Both the position numbers and the translations under genes were made by a program. The notes under the pieces are model-generated. The model saw only the letters and a program-made list of their open reading frames with translations. It was not told the DNA's origin and made no database searches. A stretch of 64,000 nt of DNA. It comes from Paenibacillus sp. Marseille-Q4541 (GTDB lineage Bacteria; Bacillota; Bacilli; Paenibacillales; Paenibacillaceae). The stretch lies in contig NZ_JAGXCY010000001.1 of NCBI RefSeq assembly GCF_018310695.1, positions 62,001 to 126,000 on the forward strand. Direction: 5' to 3'. Shown here piece by piece: positions 1-8,807 of this stretch; the first letter of the stretch is position 1; each line of letters begins with the position of its first letter.

Positions 1-838
1 ATTTCAGGTTACTTCCTGGATTATGAGCTACAGCCACATTATACTTTGCAAGCACTTCAATCTCTTCATCTGTTAGATGAACTGCATGTGCCACGAGAGA
101 AGGACGAGAGAAGAAGCCTAGCTTCTCCAAATGAGTTACTGGACGCAGACCATACTCATTTACATTTTGCTCAACTTCTGCCTTTGTTTCGGACATGTGC
201 GTATGAAGCGGAAGGTCCAAGTCATGTGCAGCTTGTACAAACTTCTCGATAAAATCAGGTCCGCAGGTATACGGGGAATGCGGGGACAGCATCGTCGTGA
301 TTCTGCCATTCGCTTGTCCATGCCATTCCTTCGCAAAACCAGTTGCGTCGGCAAGCTTAGATGCTCTTAATTCATCCGATCCAAAGCCAATGACGCCACG
401 AGTCAAACTTGCACGGATCCCAGATTGTTCAACTACTTTGGCCACCTGATTCATCTGATCATACATGTCGAGGAAAGCTGTTGTGCCACCTTTGATCATC
501 TCAAGTACAGATAAAGAGGCTCCCCAATACACATCGTCTGCTGTAAACTTCTCTTCCATTGGCCACATCTTCTCTTGAAGCCAGATTTGAAGCGCGAGAT
601 CGTCTCCGTAGCCCCGTAGAAGAGACATTGCAGCATGACCATGTGTATTGATGAGGCCAGGAATAAACAAAAGATGATTCCCGTCAAAAGTAGTTGTTTC
701 TTCTTCCCCTTCAGGGAGTTCCTCGCCTATGTAGGCAATCTTATCGTTCTCTACAAGCATATACCCTTTTACAATACGCCATTCCGGATCGCTAACGGCA
801 AACTGTCCATTCTTAATGAGCCATTTATGACTTGACAT
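1..838 (-). CDS. Amidohydrolase, MtaD/SsnA-like (5'-methylthioadenosine or S-adenosylhomocysteine deaminase type), 3' end missing
   Basis: About 279 N-terminal residues are visible; the gene runs off the left edge. The metal-dependent amidohydrolase pattern is clear: a short beta-sandwich start, then the H-x-H metal site in NTHGHAAMSLLRG near residues 64-76, and a further metal histidine in LHTHMSE. Proteins of this family deaminate adenine- or guanine-type rings; the MtaD group acts on methylthioadenosine and S-adenosylhomocysteine in methyl-cycle salvage. The ATG at 838 overlaps the end of rex by 14 bases and has an AGGAAG ribosome site inside the rex tail, so the two are probably cotranscribed. 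Substrate cannot be fixed from the visible part; other cytosine/guanine deaminase-like hydrolases remain possible. Confidence 0.8.
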   Translation of the reverse strand, partial: MSSHKWLIKNGQFAVSDPEWRIVKGYMLVENDKIAYIGEELPEGEEETTTFDGNHLLFIPGLINTHGHAAMSLLRGYGDDLALQIWLQEKMWPMEEKFTADDVYWGASLSVLEMIKGGTTAFLDMYDQMNQVAKVVEQSGIRASLTRGVIGFGSDELRASKLADATGFAKEWHGQANGRITTMLSPHSPYTCGPDFIEKFVQAAHDLDLPLHTHMSETKAEVEQNVNEYGLRPVTHLEKLGFFSRPSLVAHAVHLTDEEIEVLAKYNVAVAHNPGSNLK

Positions 839-1484
839 CTTCAGTCGCTTCCTTTCCTGCTTCGTTCTCCAAATAATAAGCCAAACTTAATAAATCGGTT
901 GTGAAATCAGCCGTATGAATTCGAATATGCGGTGGTGCCTTAATGATAATGGGAGCAAAATTAAGGATCGCCTCTATTCCTGCTTCTACCATGTTATCCG
1001 CAACACGCTGCGCTTCGGAATCAGGCACCGTAATAATTCCAATCCGAATATTTAGTTCTTCCACTGTCTTACATAGTTCATCCATAGGCTGAACCGTTAA
1101 TGTATTGATCTTTGTTCCAATTTTCTTATCATAAGAGTCGAAAACAGCAACAATTTTCATGTTGTCTTTTACATACCTGTTATAGTTAGACAAGGCATGA
1201 CCGAGATTACCGGCCCCCACGAGGGCAACATTTATAACTTGATCAATCTTAAGGATCTGTCTGATCTTATCAATCAAATAAGCAACATCGTATCCGATAC
1301 CCTTCCGTCCAAAATCACCAAAATAGGCCAAGTCTTTACGGATTTGAGCTGGATTCAGATCCAGCTTCAGCCCTAGCTCTTGAGAAGAGACCGTTGTTAC
1401 TTCCCTTTTGAACAGCTCCTGCAAATACCGCAGATAAACGGGCAGTCGACGAACGACTGCCTCTGAAATTTTTTCTGACTTCAT
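825..1484 (-). CDS. rex: Redox-sensing transcriptional repressor Rex
   Basis: A 219-residue protein close to the usual Rex length. The N-terminal winged helix (about residues 5-75) reads from KISEAVVRRLPVYLRYL through the DNA-reading segment with KDLAYFGDFGRKG. The Rossmann domain follows with the NADH-binding GAGNLGHAL near residue 90, and a domain-swapping C-terminal helix ends the protein. Rex represses respiratory and fermentative genes and lets go of DNA when NADH/NAD+ rises. I chose the ATG at 1484 because a strong AAGGGGGAG lies 5-6 bases upstream, rather than a longer frame from 1514. It sits between dinG upstream and the amidohydrolase, overlapping the latter. No Rex operator of the TTGTGA-N-TCACAA type was seen next to it. 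Confidence 0.95.
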   Translation of the reverse strand: MKSEKISEAVVRRLPVYLRYLQELFKREVTTVSSQELGLKLDLNPAQIRKDLAYFGDFGRKGIGYDVAYLIDKIRQILKIDQVINVALVGAGNLGHALSNYNRYVKDNMKIVAVFDSYDKKIGTKINTLTVQPMDELCKTVEELNIRIGIITVPDSEAQRVADNMVEAGIEAILNFAPIIIKAPPHIRIHTADFTTDLLSLAYYLENEAGKEATEDVKS

Positions 1485-1525
1485 CGTTAACTCCCCCTTA
1501 CTTTGCAAAAACAAAAAATTCTATT

Positions 1526-4402
1526 TTATTCGTTCTCTTTTTCTTCTGCTTTGTGTTCCACTAGCCATTCGCTAATTCTTGGAACCATCTTCTCAGTAGT
1601 CATATGTTCCATTTTGGGACCTGGCAGGGAATACAAAAAATATTTGCCATAATAAGATTCAATTACCCTTGTATCATAAACAATAACGATCCCTCTGTCC
1701 TTCGCTGTTCGAACCAGTCGCCCAAAACCTTGTTTGAACCGGATAACAGCTTGGGGCACAGAAAGTTTCATAAAAGGATTTTTCTTCTCTTGTTGAAGTA
1801 ATTCACTTTTGGCTTCCACCACCGGATGGCTAGGAGGTTGGAATGGTAAACGAACAATGGCAAGACAAGATAGTGCTTCCCCCGGAATATCCACACCTTC
1901 CCAAAAGCTGCTTGTTCCAAGCAGGACAGAAGCTTTGGCATCCTGAAACCGGCGTGTAAGCTTCGTTCTACTGCCCGTATCTACACCTTGACCGAGTACA
2001 GTAATGTCACTAGCTGCAAGTGTTTCTTTTAAAGGCTCGTGTACTTGTCTCAGCATACGGTAAGAAGTGAACAAAACCAGCATTCGACCTCTTGTCGCCT
2101 TCGCTGTCTCTGCAAGTGACGTAACCAGCGTACTTACAAAGTGATCATCACCTACGCTCCCTTTGACACTTGGGAAATCCCGAGGAATGACGAGAAGCGC
2201 CTGATCTCTGTAATTGAAAGGAGAAGGTAGCAGTGATGTCATTAACCTTCCCTTTTCTTGTGCTTCCGAAAGTCCGAGCTGATCAATCATAAACTGAAAA
2301 GACTTATCTACGGACAAGGTCGCCGAGGTAAGAACGACACTATGTTTTTTATCGAAAAACATCTCCTTCAGGTGCGAACTTACATCAACAGGTACTGCAT
2401 ACAGCTGTAGAGATTTACTCTTGAACTGACCGCTTGCTTCGAGCCAGTACACAGTACCTGTGTCATCAAGCCGCATGAAGAGTCTCAAGTTGTCCTTCAG
2501 ACCAGCTAAATCTTTGACAAGGCCAGTAATGTCCGTGATCAAACTGTCCGAAGCATAATCGTCCAGTTCTTCTCGCACCTCGCTAAGCAAAGTATCTGCC
2601 CTACGTACCATTTCACTAACCGTAACGTAAAACTGATTCTCATGCTTTGAAAGTTTGTCCCATGCTTTGGGCTTCGCCTGTGGCTTTAATCTTAGCGAAA
2701 ACTGTCCGGATTCTCCAGGAGCAGCATCCATTCTTTCCGGTAACAGTTTAAATAGCATTTCGCTTAGTGTGTCCCATTCTTCCTTTGCTTCAAGAGCAAA
2801 TGGGAATAACTCATCGATAGCAGAAGTCCACGCTACGCTCTTTTCATTCCCCGACTGCATGATTTGCTGACGCAACGTAGGAAATTGTCCATTACGGCTA
2901 TCCTTGAACAATCGGGTCAGGGTATGGACTACGGAGAAGTACTTCATATGCATTCCGAGATGCTTACCAGCCACATCTTCCAGATGATGTGCTTCATCAA
3001 TAACCAGGTAATCATAATTTGGGAGCAATTGATGACTTGCTTTTACATCAGTGAATAGTTTGGAATGGTTTGTAATAACTACGTCCGCAATCCCCGCTTC
3101 ATGGCGTGCTCGGTGATAAAAGCATTTTTTGAACCATGGGCAACTTCGTCCAAGACACGACTCGGACTCACTTTGCACGGTCTCCCAGAAATCCGTGCCC
3201 CGATGGCTCAGATTCAGTTCTTCATCATCGCCGGTTTCTGTTTGTGTAAGCCATACTAACATTTGGGCAGCCGTAAATACATCTTCTTTTGGTGTAACAA
3301 ATTCTTTATTATTTAACTTTTGTTCAAATTTACGCAGACAAAGGTAGTGACCACGTCCTTTGAAAATAGCTGCTTTGAAAGGAAAAGGAACCACCTTCGT
3401 TAATAGTGGAAGATCACGTTCACGTAGCTGTTCCTGAAGGTTTATCGTGTGGGTACTTACCGTAACCTTGGTCTCCTGCTTAACACTTTGATAAATCGAG
3501 GGTAATAAATAACCAAGGGATTTTCCTGTTCCGGTTCCCGCTTCAATCAGCAAATGCTTATCTTCGTAGAGCGCCTTGCTGACCTCATCGAACATCATAT
3601 TCTGCGCTTCCCGCTGTTCGTAATGAGGAAGTTTTTCCTTCAGACTTTGTTGAACCTTCTCCATATACGCACTAAAGGACTCATTCTCTAAAGGATTCGC
3701 AGCACGCTCATCTCGTGGAGGAGCTATCGTAGACCAATCATCAATGGCTAACGCCAATTGTCTGTAGTATTTCTGACCTTCCAGATCTTGAATGGGTTCC
3801 ATTTCCTTCTCTGCGAGTAAACCATCAAAAAACCAGCCCAAATCGCTGTCTTCCGCCGAAAAAAGATCTGTAAGGCGTTGCAGCGTAATCAAAGGCAAAT
3901 TTTTAAGTTCCTCAATGCTTTTCAGAAATACATGTGCGGTCGCAAGGGCATCACTATCCGCCTGATGCGGCCTGTCATGTTTAAATCCAAACTCAGAAGA
4001 AACATACCCCAGTTGGTAGGAGGATAACGAAGGAAAACAGATCTTTAAGAAATCCATCGTATCCAAAATTCGACCGGTGAACGGAAGGTATCCGCACCGA
4101 TCCAAGGCATTTTGCAAAAAGTAAAAATCAAAGGCTACATTATGACCAACCAATACGACATCATCAAGCAGAGGAACCAGTTCCATCATCATCTCTTCAA
4201 GATGAGGTGCATCTTTGACATCGTCGTCCGATATTCCAGTAAGCCCTGTAATAAAGGGAGGAATAGGAACGCCTGGATTGACATAAGAGCTATATGTTTC
4301 TTTTATACTTAAATCATGATCTATTATGGTAAGTCCAACCTGGGTAATTTCACCATCGGACTGGGTACCTGTCGTCTCAAAATCAAGCACAGCAAATTTC
4401 AT
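1526..4402 (-). CDS. dinG: DinG-type ATP-dependent helicase fused to a DEDD exonuclease domain
   Basis: 958 residues. Residues 1-165 are a DnaQ-like DEDD exonuclease: DFETTG near residue 7 and the H-x-A-D-S-D end motif near 146-151. Residues about 260-950 are an XPD-like superfamily 2 helicase with Walker A EAGTGTGKS near 287 and DEAH near 469. Between them lie four cysteines, C355, C416, C421 and C427 (YLCLRK; SCLGRSCPWFKKC), spaced as in the XPD/DinG iron-sulfur domain. Such enzymes resolve R-loops and other unusual nucleic acid structures; the nuclease fusion is typical of Firmicutes. Start at ATG 4402 (MKFAVLDFETTG) fits the fold and has AAGGGA upstream; a start at 4423 would only add seven residues. 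Adjacent to rex downstream. Confidence 0.93.
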   Translation of the reverse strand: MKFAVLDFETTGTQSDGEITQVGLTIIDHDLSIKETYSSYVNPGVPIPPFITGLTGISDDDVKDAPHLEEMMMELVPLLDDVVLVGHNVAFDFYFLQNALDRCGYLPFTGRILDTMDFLKICFPSLSSYQLGYVSSEFGFKHDRPHQADSDALATAHVFLKSIEELKNLPLITLQRLTDLFSAEDSDLGWFFDGLLAEKEMEPIQDLEGQKYYRQLALAIDDWSTIAPPRDERAANPLENESFSAYMEKVQQSLKEKLPHYEQREAQNMMFDEVSKALYEDKHLLIEAGTGTGKSLGYLLPSIYQSVKQETKVTVSTHTINLQEQLRERDLPLLTKVVPFPFKAAIFKGRGHYLCLRKFEQKLNNKEFVTPKEDVFTAAQMLVWLTQTETGDDEELNLSHRGTDFWETVQSESESCLGRSCPWFKKCFYHRARHEAGIADVVITNHSKLFTDVKASHQLLPNYDYLVIDEAHHLEDVAGKHLGMHMKYFSVVHTLTRLFKDSRNGQFPTLRQQIMQSGNEKSVAWTSAIDELFPFALEAKEEWDTLSEMLFKLLPERMDAAPGESGQFSLRLKPQAKPKAWDKLSKHENQFYVTVSEMVRRADTLLSEVREELDDYASDSLITDITGLVKDLAGLKDNLRLFMRLDDTGTVYWLEASGQFKSKSLQLYAVPVDVSSHLKEMFFDKKHSVVLTSATLSVDKSFQFMIDQLGLSEAQEKGRLMTSLLPSPFNYRDQALLVIPRDFPSVKGSVGDDHFVSTLVTSLAETAKATRGRMLVLFTSYRMLRQVHEPLKETLAASDITVLGQGVDTGSRTKLTRRFQDAKASVLLGTSSFWEGVDIPGEALSCLAIVRLPFQPPSHPVVEAKSELLQQEKKNPFMKLSVPQAVIRFKQGFGRLVRTAKDRGIVIVYDTRVIESYYGKYFLYSLPGPKMEHMTTEKMVPRISEWLVEHKAEEKENE

Positions 4403-4474
4403 TACAATAAACGTTCCCTTCATCCAGTCTCTTTAGTAGCATAGCAAAAAAAAAGACTTTTGAACATGAGACAC

Positions 4475-4515
4475 AAAAAAAGGCGATGTCACATGAAGTA
4501 GACATCACCTTTTTG
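4475..4515 (-). terminator. Rho-independent terminator after the TPR gene
   Basis: On the minus strand AAAGGTGATGTC pairs with GACATCGCCTTT across an 8-nt loop, followed by seven T. It lies just past the stop of the TPR gene and before dinG, so dinG is probably served partly by read-through or its own start. Confidence 0.75.
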
Positions 4516-4538
4516 AGCGCACTGCCTTTAAAGCATCC

Positions 4539-5168
4539 CTAAGACAGAGCAAGCAGTTGGGTTCCATACTGGAGCTTGCCACTTTTGGATCTGCAGGCTT
4601 CCAGATTGTAAAGTGGCTCCGGCAAGGACGGATCATGTTGCAGAGAAAGAGCAAAACAGGATAGTGCTTGTTCCAAATCGGTATGTTTGGCATGAATGCA
4701 TCCAAGTGCATTATAAGCCAGTGCTTTTAATCTGGGCTGATCACTGTTTAGCAGAATCCGGTTTAATTCCTTGGCGGCAACATGTGTCTCTTCAAGATGA
4801 AGGTACGACATGGCTAAGTACAGACGAGACATTAAGCTTTCAGGGTACATTTCAACAACTCTGGCAAATTCTTCAGCCGCATGCTGATACATGAGAAGTT
4901 TGAAATACCCCTGTCCTTTGACAAAGGATTGAAGCTTAAGTTCCGGAATCATGGTAAAGGGATCCGTCCCCCGGAACAATCCACTTTCCCGGATGCGTGC
5001 CATTTTTTCTTCAAATGACATCCAATCGTCCATAATTCCATCACTCATCTGTTTTAGCAAGTTCCACTTTCGCAAAAGTTCTTGTTTCTTTTCGGCAGGT
5101 GCAGCAGAATAATACTTTTCAATTTCATCCAGCGCATCGTTCATTTCAGCAAAAAGATGTTGAAACAT
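4539..5168 (-). CDS. Tetratricopeptide-repeat protein
   Basis: 209 residues, soluble, no signal peptide. An acidic N-terminal helical part (about 1-75) is followed by two to three TPR-like helix pairs: the stretch with YQHAAEEFARVVEMYPES, one with HVAAKELNRILLNSDQP, and one with LEQALSCFALSLQHDPSLPE, each showing the small-large-aromatic TPR spacing. TPR proteins are protein-binding scaffolds; no catalytic residues are visible and I cannot name the partner. The ATG at 5168 is preferred over one at 5177, because GGTGGG lies nine bases upstream of it and immediately against the other. It follows panD by 93 bases in the same direction and has a terminator after it. This position is held by other genes in B. 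subtilis. Confidence 0.8.
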   Translation of the reverse strand: MFQHLFAEMNDALDEIEKYYSAAPAEKKQELLRKWNLLKQMSDGIMDDWMSFEEKMARIRESGLFRGTDPFTMIPELKLQSFVKGQGYFKLLMYQHAAEEFARVVEMYPESLMSRLYLAMSYLHLEETHVAAKELNRILLNSDQPRLKALAYNALGCIHAKHTDLEQALSCFALSLQHDPSLPEPLYNLEACRSKSGKLQYGTQLLALS

Positions 5169-5261
5169 GGCTTGCATCCCACCCTCGGTTAAATGGATTA
5201 GTGCAGTAACCTAATCACATTTTCTGCGTAATCGGTGGTTTTCATTCCTCATTCCCATGGA

Positions 5262-5645
5262 TTACATGATGGTGGCGTGAACTTCCTGCTGAACCGTTTG
5301 AACTGGCTTGTTTACGTCATTGACAAATACAACGGTTGGCTTGTGATTGGCCATTTCTTCAGTAGACATCATGGCATAAGAAATAATGATGACCGTGTCT
5401 CCTGGTTGAACCAGGCGAGCTGCTGCTCCATTTAGACAAATGGTTCCTGACCCGCGAGGCCCAGGAATGACGTACGTTTCCAGTCTTGCTCCATTGTTAT
5501 TGTTCACAATCTGAACCTTTTCGTTTTCAAAAATATCAGCCGCATCCATCAGATCGCGATCGATCGTAATACTTCCCACATAATTCAAATTAGCTTCCGT
5601 TACAGTTGCACGATGAATTTTGGACTTCATTAATGTTCTAAACAC
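5262..5645 (-). CDS. panD: Aspartate 1-decarboxylase (pyruvoyl-dependent)
   Basis: 127 residues, the normal family length. PanD converts L-aspartate to beta-alanine for pantothenate. The proenzyme self-cleaves between Gly24 and Ser25 (NYVGSITID), turning Ser25 into the pyruvoyl cofactor; both residues are present. Lys9 and the fingerprint [13 protein letters not shown] of the double-psi barrel are also intact. The GTG at 5645 is the start: a GGAGG sits nine bases upstream inside panC, and the gene overlaps panC by eight bases, which points to translational coupling. Third gene of panB-panC-panD, so the leader RNA before panB should control it as well. Confidence 0.96.
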   Translation of the reverse strand: MFRTLMKSKIHRATVTEANLNYVGSITIDRDLMDAADIFENEKVQIVNNNNGARLETYVIPGPRGSGTICLNGAAARLVQPGDTVIIISYAMMSTEEMANHKPTVVFVNDVNKPVQTVQQEVHATIM

Positions 5646-6537
5646 GGGAGAGCACCTCCACTTTCTTTAAACGATGATTATCAATCAAACGAGTTTTGCC
5701 AAACTTAACAGCTAATGCCACAATGACATCCTCTTGAATTTGTTCCAGCTGCTGTTCCTCTGCCAGAGGTTGTAGACCAGGGAAGGTCAGAACTTCTACA
5801 TAATCGATGACAGCTGCAGGTGATTTCGTAATTTCCGATATGACCAGATTGCGAAGCTCACTAATGGTTATGTCTTCGCGTTCTTCACTCGCTTTCTGAG
5901 CGACCGATAGAGAACGTGACAAGCTTAGCGCCTGTGAGCGCTCCTCGGCGCTTAAATAAACGTTACGGGAGCTCAGTGCGAGTCCATCCGTCTCACGCAT
6001 AATCGGGCAAGGTACAATAGTCACAGGCATGTTGAGATCATTCACCATTTGAGTCAGTACAGCGACTTGCTGGGCATCTTTCATACCAAAGAATGCAAAG
6101 TCTGGTTGTACAATATTGAATAGTTTGGCCACGACAGTCGTTACCCCATCAAAATGACCTGGACGAGAAGCTCCGCAGAGGCGTTCAGTCAACCCAGAGA
6201 CTTGAATTGTCGTCTTGGTTGGCTGAGGATACATTTCCTCTACACTAGGAATAAATACGATATCTACTCCTTCTTTTTCGGCAACCGCAAGGTCTCTCTT
6301 CTCATCACGAGGGTAACTTTCGAAATCCTCATTCGGACCAAACTGGATCGGATTCACAAAAATACTAAGCACAACAATATCTGTTTTGTTTCTGGCTTGT
6401 TTCATTAAACTGGCATGACCTTCATGCAAAAATCCCATGGTTGGAACAAATCCAACCGTTACACCGGGTTTGGATAGGTCTTTTTTCATAGCTGTGATCT
6501 GGGATATTAGTTCCTGAATACCACGAACGGTAATCAT
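5638..6537 (-). CDS. panC: Pantothenate synthetase (pantoate--beta-alanine ligase)
   Basis: 299 residues. PanC joins pantoate and beta-alanine using ATP through a pantoyl-adenylate. The N-terminal Rossmann-like half has the nucleotidyltransferase HxGH variant in [11 protein letters not shown] near residue 35, [15 protein letters not shown] for pantoate, and [20 protein letters not shown] near 185-195 is the family signature. The C-terminal lid ends with FGKTRLIDN. The ATG at 6537 is one base past the panB stop, so panB and panC are almost fused at the RNA level. Cytosolic; acts directly on the products of PanB (after ketopantoate reduction, gene not in this window) and PanD. Confidence 0.97.
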   Translation of the reverse strand: MITVRGIQELISQITAMKKDLSKPGVTVGFVPTMGFLHEGHASLMKQARNKTDIVVLSIFVNPIQFGPNEDFESYPRDEKRDLAVAEKEGVDIVFIPSVEEMYPQPTKTTIQVSGLTERLCGASRPGHFDGVTTVVAKLFNIVQPDFAFFGMKDAQQVAVLTQMVNDLNMPVTIVPCPIMRETDGLALSSRNVYLSAEERSQALSLSRSLSVAQKASEEREDITISELRNLVISEITKSPAAVIDYVEVLTFPGLQPLAEEQQLEQIQEDVIVALAVKFGKTRLIDNHRLKKVEVLSRV

Positions 6538-6538
6538 A

Positions 6539-7411
6539 TCAGTTCTCCACCTTTACTTTACGATTTCCGTATAGGGAATCCACGACACCGTCTTCGGCTG
6601 TAAATACATGTTCCTGAGCTGGGAAAGATTTATCTTTTACTTCTTTTACATAATTAGCAATACTTTCACGGATCACTGTACCTACGTCGCCGTAAGTTTT
6701 AACAAAACGTTTAGGTATATAAGGCGATGCATACTGAACAATATCATGAAACACAAGAACCTGCCCATCGCAACCTCTACCTGCACCAATACCAATTGTA
6801 GGAATGGATAATTCGCGAGAAATTGCTTCAGCTACTTCTTCTGTTACAAGCTCAAGTACGATTGCAAAAGCTCCTGCTGCTTCTAACGCTTTTGCGTCTT
6901 CCAGCAATCGTTTCGCATCTGCTGCGTCCTTCCCTTGCACCCGGAATCCTCCAATTTGATTTACAGACTGAGGAGTGAGGCCAATATGACCGAGAACAGG
7001 CACACCGGAGGACACGATGGTACGAACTGTATCTGCAATCTCAGCGCCACCTTCTAGCTTAACGGCATGTGCATGGCCTTCTTGCATTAGTCTGCGTACA
7101 CCACGTAAACTTTCGTCAATGCTGCCGTGATACGTCATAAAAGGCATATCGGTAACAATAAATGTATTCTGTGCTCCGCGTGCCACAGAGCGGCTATGGT
7201 ACACCATATCGTCAATGGTAACAGGGATCGTTGAATTATACCCAAGCACAACGTTGCCGAGTGAATCCCCGACAAGAATCATGTCAACTCCCGCTTCCTC
7301 CGCAAGTAATGCTGATGGATAGTCATAAGCAGTAACCATCGTCAGTGGTTCTTGATTTTCTTTCATTTTTTTCATTTTCACAATATTAAGTGGTTTTTTT
7401 ACTGTAGCCAT
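6539..7411 (-). CDS. panB: 3-methyl-2-oxobutanoate hydroxymethyltransferase
   Basis: 290 residues. PanB adds a hydroxymethyl group from 5,10-methylene-tetrahydrofolate to alpha-ketoisovalerate, giving ketopantoate, the first step of pantoate synthesis. The (beta-alpha)8 barrel shows VTAYDYPSALLAEEAGVD near the start, the Mg-binding GDSLGNVVLG near residue 50, DMPFMTY, KLEGG with the substrate lysine, HIGLTPQ, and IGIGAGRGCDGQVLV. I start it at ATG 7411, which has AGAAGGGAG upstream. A longer open frame to 7525 exists but would swallow the leader terminator and add a basic tail unlike PanB. First gene of panBCD. Confidence 0.97.
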   Translation of the reverse strand: MATVKKPLNIVKMKKMKENQEPLTMVTAYDYPSALLAEEAGVDMILVGDSLGNVVLGYNSTIPVTIDDMVYHSRSVARGAQNTFIVTDMPFMTYHGSIDESLRGVRRLMQEGHAHAVKLEGGAEIADTVRTIVSSGVPVLGHIGLTPQSVNQIGGFRVQGKDAADAKRLLEDAKALEAAGAFAIVLELVTEEVAEAISRELSIPTIGIGAGRGCDGQVLVFHDIVQYASPYIPKRFVKTYGDVGTVIRESIANYVKEVKDKSFPAQEHVFTAEDGVVDSLYGNRKVKVEN

Positions 7412-7523
7412 TTTGATGTGGCTCCCTTCTGTTCTGAAATTGACCGTAAGTCTTAGATGATGTAAAGCTGTGATTTTCCTACGGATTCTCTTCAGCCGGG
7501 CCCTAAGGTTTACATATAAACAC

Positions 7524-7557
7524 ACAAAAAAACCTTTTAGTTCTCACTAAAAAGGTC
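7524..7557 (-). terminator. Terminator hairpin in the panB leader (candidate attenuator)
   Basis: On the minus strand ACCTTTTTAG pairs with CTAAAAGGT around a short loop and is followed by seven T. It sits about 110 bases before the panB start and downstream of a conserved-looking stem, so it probably works as a conditional terminator rather than as the end of birA, whose stop is 250 bases further upstream. Confidence 0.8.
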
Positions 7558-7559
7558 CC

Positions 7560-7650
7560 AAAAGTCAAAAAAGAGTCACTTAACGATCGTCCCTTCTGTC
7601 TCGGTCCTCTTCGGCTCAGAGCAGAATCCAACAAACTTTCGTGCTAATAA
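7560..7650 (-). promoter_or_regulatory. Candidate pan-motif leader RNA upstream of panB
   Basis: The 394-base gap between birA and panB holds no gene but a structured leader. In RNA sense, UCUG-CUC (7625-7619) pairs with GAG-A-CAGA (7602-7595), and inside it GCC pairs with GG-A-C around a GAAGA loop. Each half therefore carries one bulged A on its 3' side. That is how I remember the pan motif, an RNA described upstream of panB operons in Firmicutes and a few other phyla. A terminator follows at 7524-7557. Pan RNAs often come in tandem; I see one clear stem here. The ligand or mechanism of the family is not established as far as I know. A promoter upstream is not obvious: an extended -10 TGGTATACT at 7716-7724 is the best candidate. 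Confidence 0.6.
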
Positions 7651-7805
7651 ATTTTATAAAAATTGCTTGCCGAGTGCAGTTCAAATTTTGCAATTCAATA
7701 CCGCCTCAAGAAAAAAGTATACCAAAAAAAGAGCAAATGTCTATGCCCTCGGAATAATTAACCTAAAGCTAACATAATGAACCATGCATGAATCAAACAT
7801 AAATT

Positions 7806-8807
7806 TTATGAATTGCTTTGTTTGGACTGCTCTGGTTGTAGTATCTCCACTTCCCCAGAAAAAATGGTGGACTTTTTGCCTTCCTTCGTCAAAACAATGA
7901 GCCCGCCACTATCCGATAAGCCGATTGCCTTTCCCTCGATTACAAGATTAGGAGTCTCGGTACGTACTTGTTTTCCTAGAGAGGCTGAAAGTGCTTCCCA
8001 TTCTTTTAAAATGGGAGCGAAACCTTCTTTTTCATACTGCTCATATCTCGCTTCCAGTTCATTCATGACTTCACCAATCAGCTTGGAACGAGAAATCATA
8101 GAACCTGATTCTATTTTTAGTGAGGTGGCGATGCTGCTCAGCTCTTCCGGATAATCTTGCTCAGACAAGTTAACATCGATACCAATCCCGGCAATACAGT
8201 ATCTTACCTTATTATCTTCCGTAGCAGATTCCAAGAGGATTCCGCACACTTTACGGCCATCCACCAGAATATCATTCGGCCACTTAAGACCGGCTTCAAC
8301 TCCTGTAACGTTACGGATAGCACTACATACTGCGACCCCTGTTAACAGAGTTAACTGTGGCATATATCGGATAGGTAATTCTGGTCGCAAGATGAGGCTC
8401 ATCCATATCCCTTTACCTGCGGGAGAAAACCAATTTTTCCCCTGACGGCCTCGACCATTCGTCTGCATATCTGCAACAACGAGTGTCCCAGTCTTCTCTC
8501 CTTCTTCTGCAAGCTTAATGGCATCAACTTGCGTTGAAAAAGTGGATTCAAGGAGATGAACTCGTCTTCCAAAAGTGTTTGTATTAACATATTGCATAAT
8601 TTCATCCTGATGATATTGATCAGGTTGATAAATTAAACGATAGCCCTTGCGAGACACAGCTTCAAACTCGTAGCCTAATTCTCTCAGTTGATTAATTTGT
8701 TTCCATACTGCCGTTCTACTAATTGACAGTCGGTTACTTATTTCTTCCCCAGAAAGAAAATCATTCGAGCGTTCTTCAAATAAATCCAGTAACATTTTAT
8801 ATTTCAT
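7806..8807 (-). CDS. birA: Biotin operon repressor / biotin--[acetyl-CoA carboxylase] ligase
   Basis: 333 residues. Bifunctional BirA: it makes biotinyl-5'-AMP, loads biotin on carboxylase carrier proteins, and when biotin is plentiful represses biotin genes. Residues about 1-65 are a winged helix (FLSGEEISNRLSISRTAVWKQINQLRELGYE). The ligase core follows with TNGRGRQGKNWFSPAGKG near residue 115-130, which binds biotin and adenylate, then KWPNDILVDGRKVCGIL with the catalytic lysine, and a C-terminal SH3-like cap. ATG at 8807 has AAGGTG upstream and overlaps the cca end by 11 bases. Same gene order as cca-birA-pan in B. subtilis. Confidence 0.96.
   Translation of the reverse strand: MKYKMLLDLFEERSNDFLSGEEISNRLSISRTAVWKQINQLRELGYEFEAVSRKGYRLIYQPDQYHQDEIMQYVNTNTFGRRVHLLESTFSTQVDAIKLAEEGEKTGTLVVADMQTNGRGRQGKNWFSPAGKGIWMSLILRPELPIRYMPQLTLLTGVAVCSAIRNVTGVEAGLKWPNDILVDGRKVCGILLESATEDNKVRYCIAGIGIDVNLSEQDYPEELSSIATSLKIESGSMISRSKLIGEVMNELEARYEQYEKEGFAPILKEWEALSASLGKQVRTETPNLVIEGKAIGLSDSGGLIVLTKEGKKSTIFSGEVEILQPEQSKQSNS

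Noticed and set aside
7412-7525. 38-codon N-terminal extension of panB
   Set aside because: It would cover the leader terminator, adds a basic segment foreign to PanB, and the ATG at 7411 has a good ribosome site.
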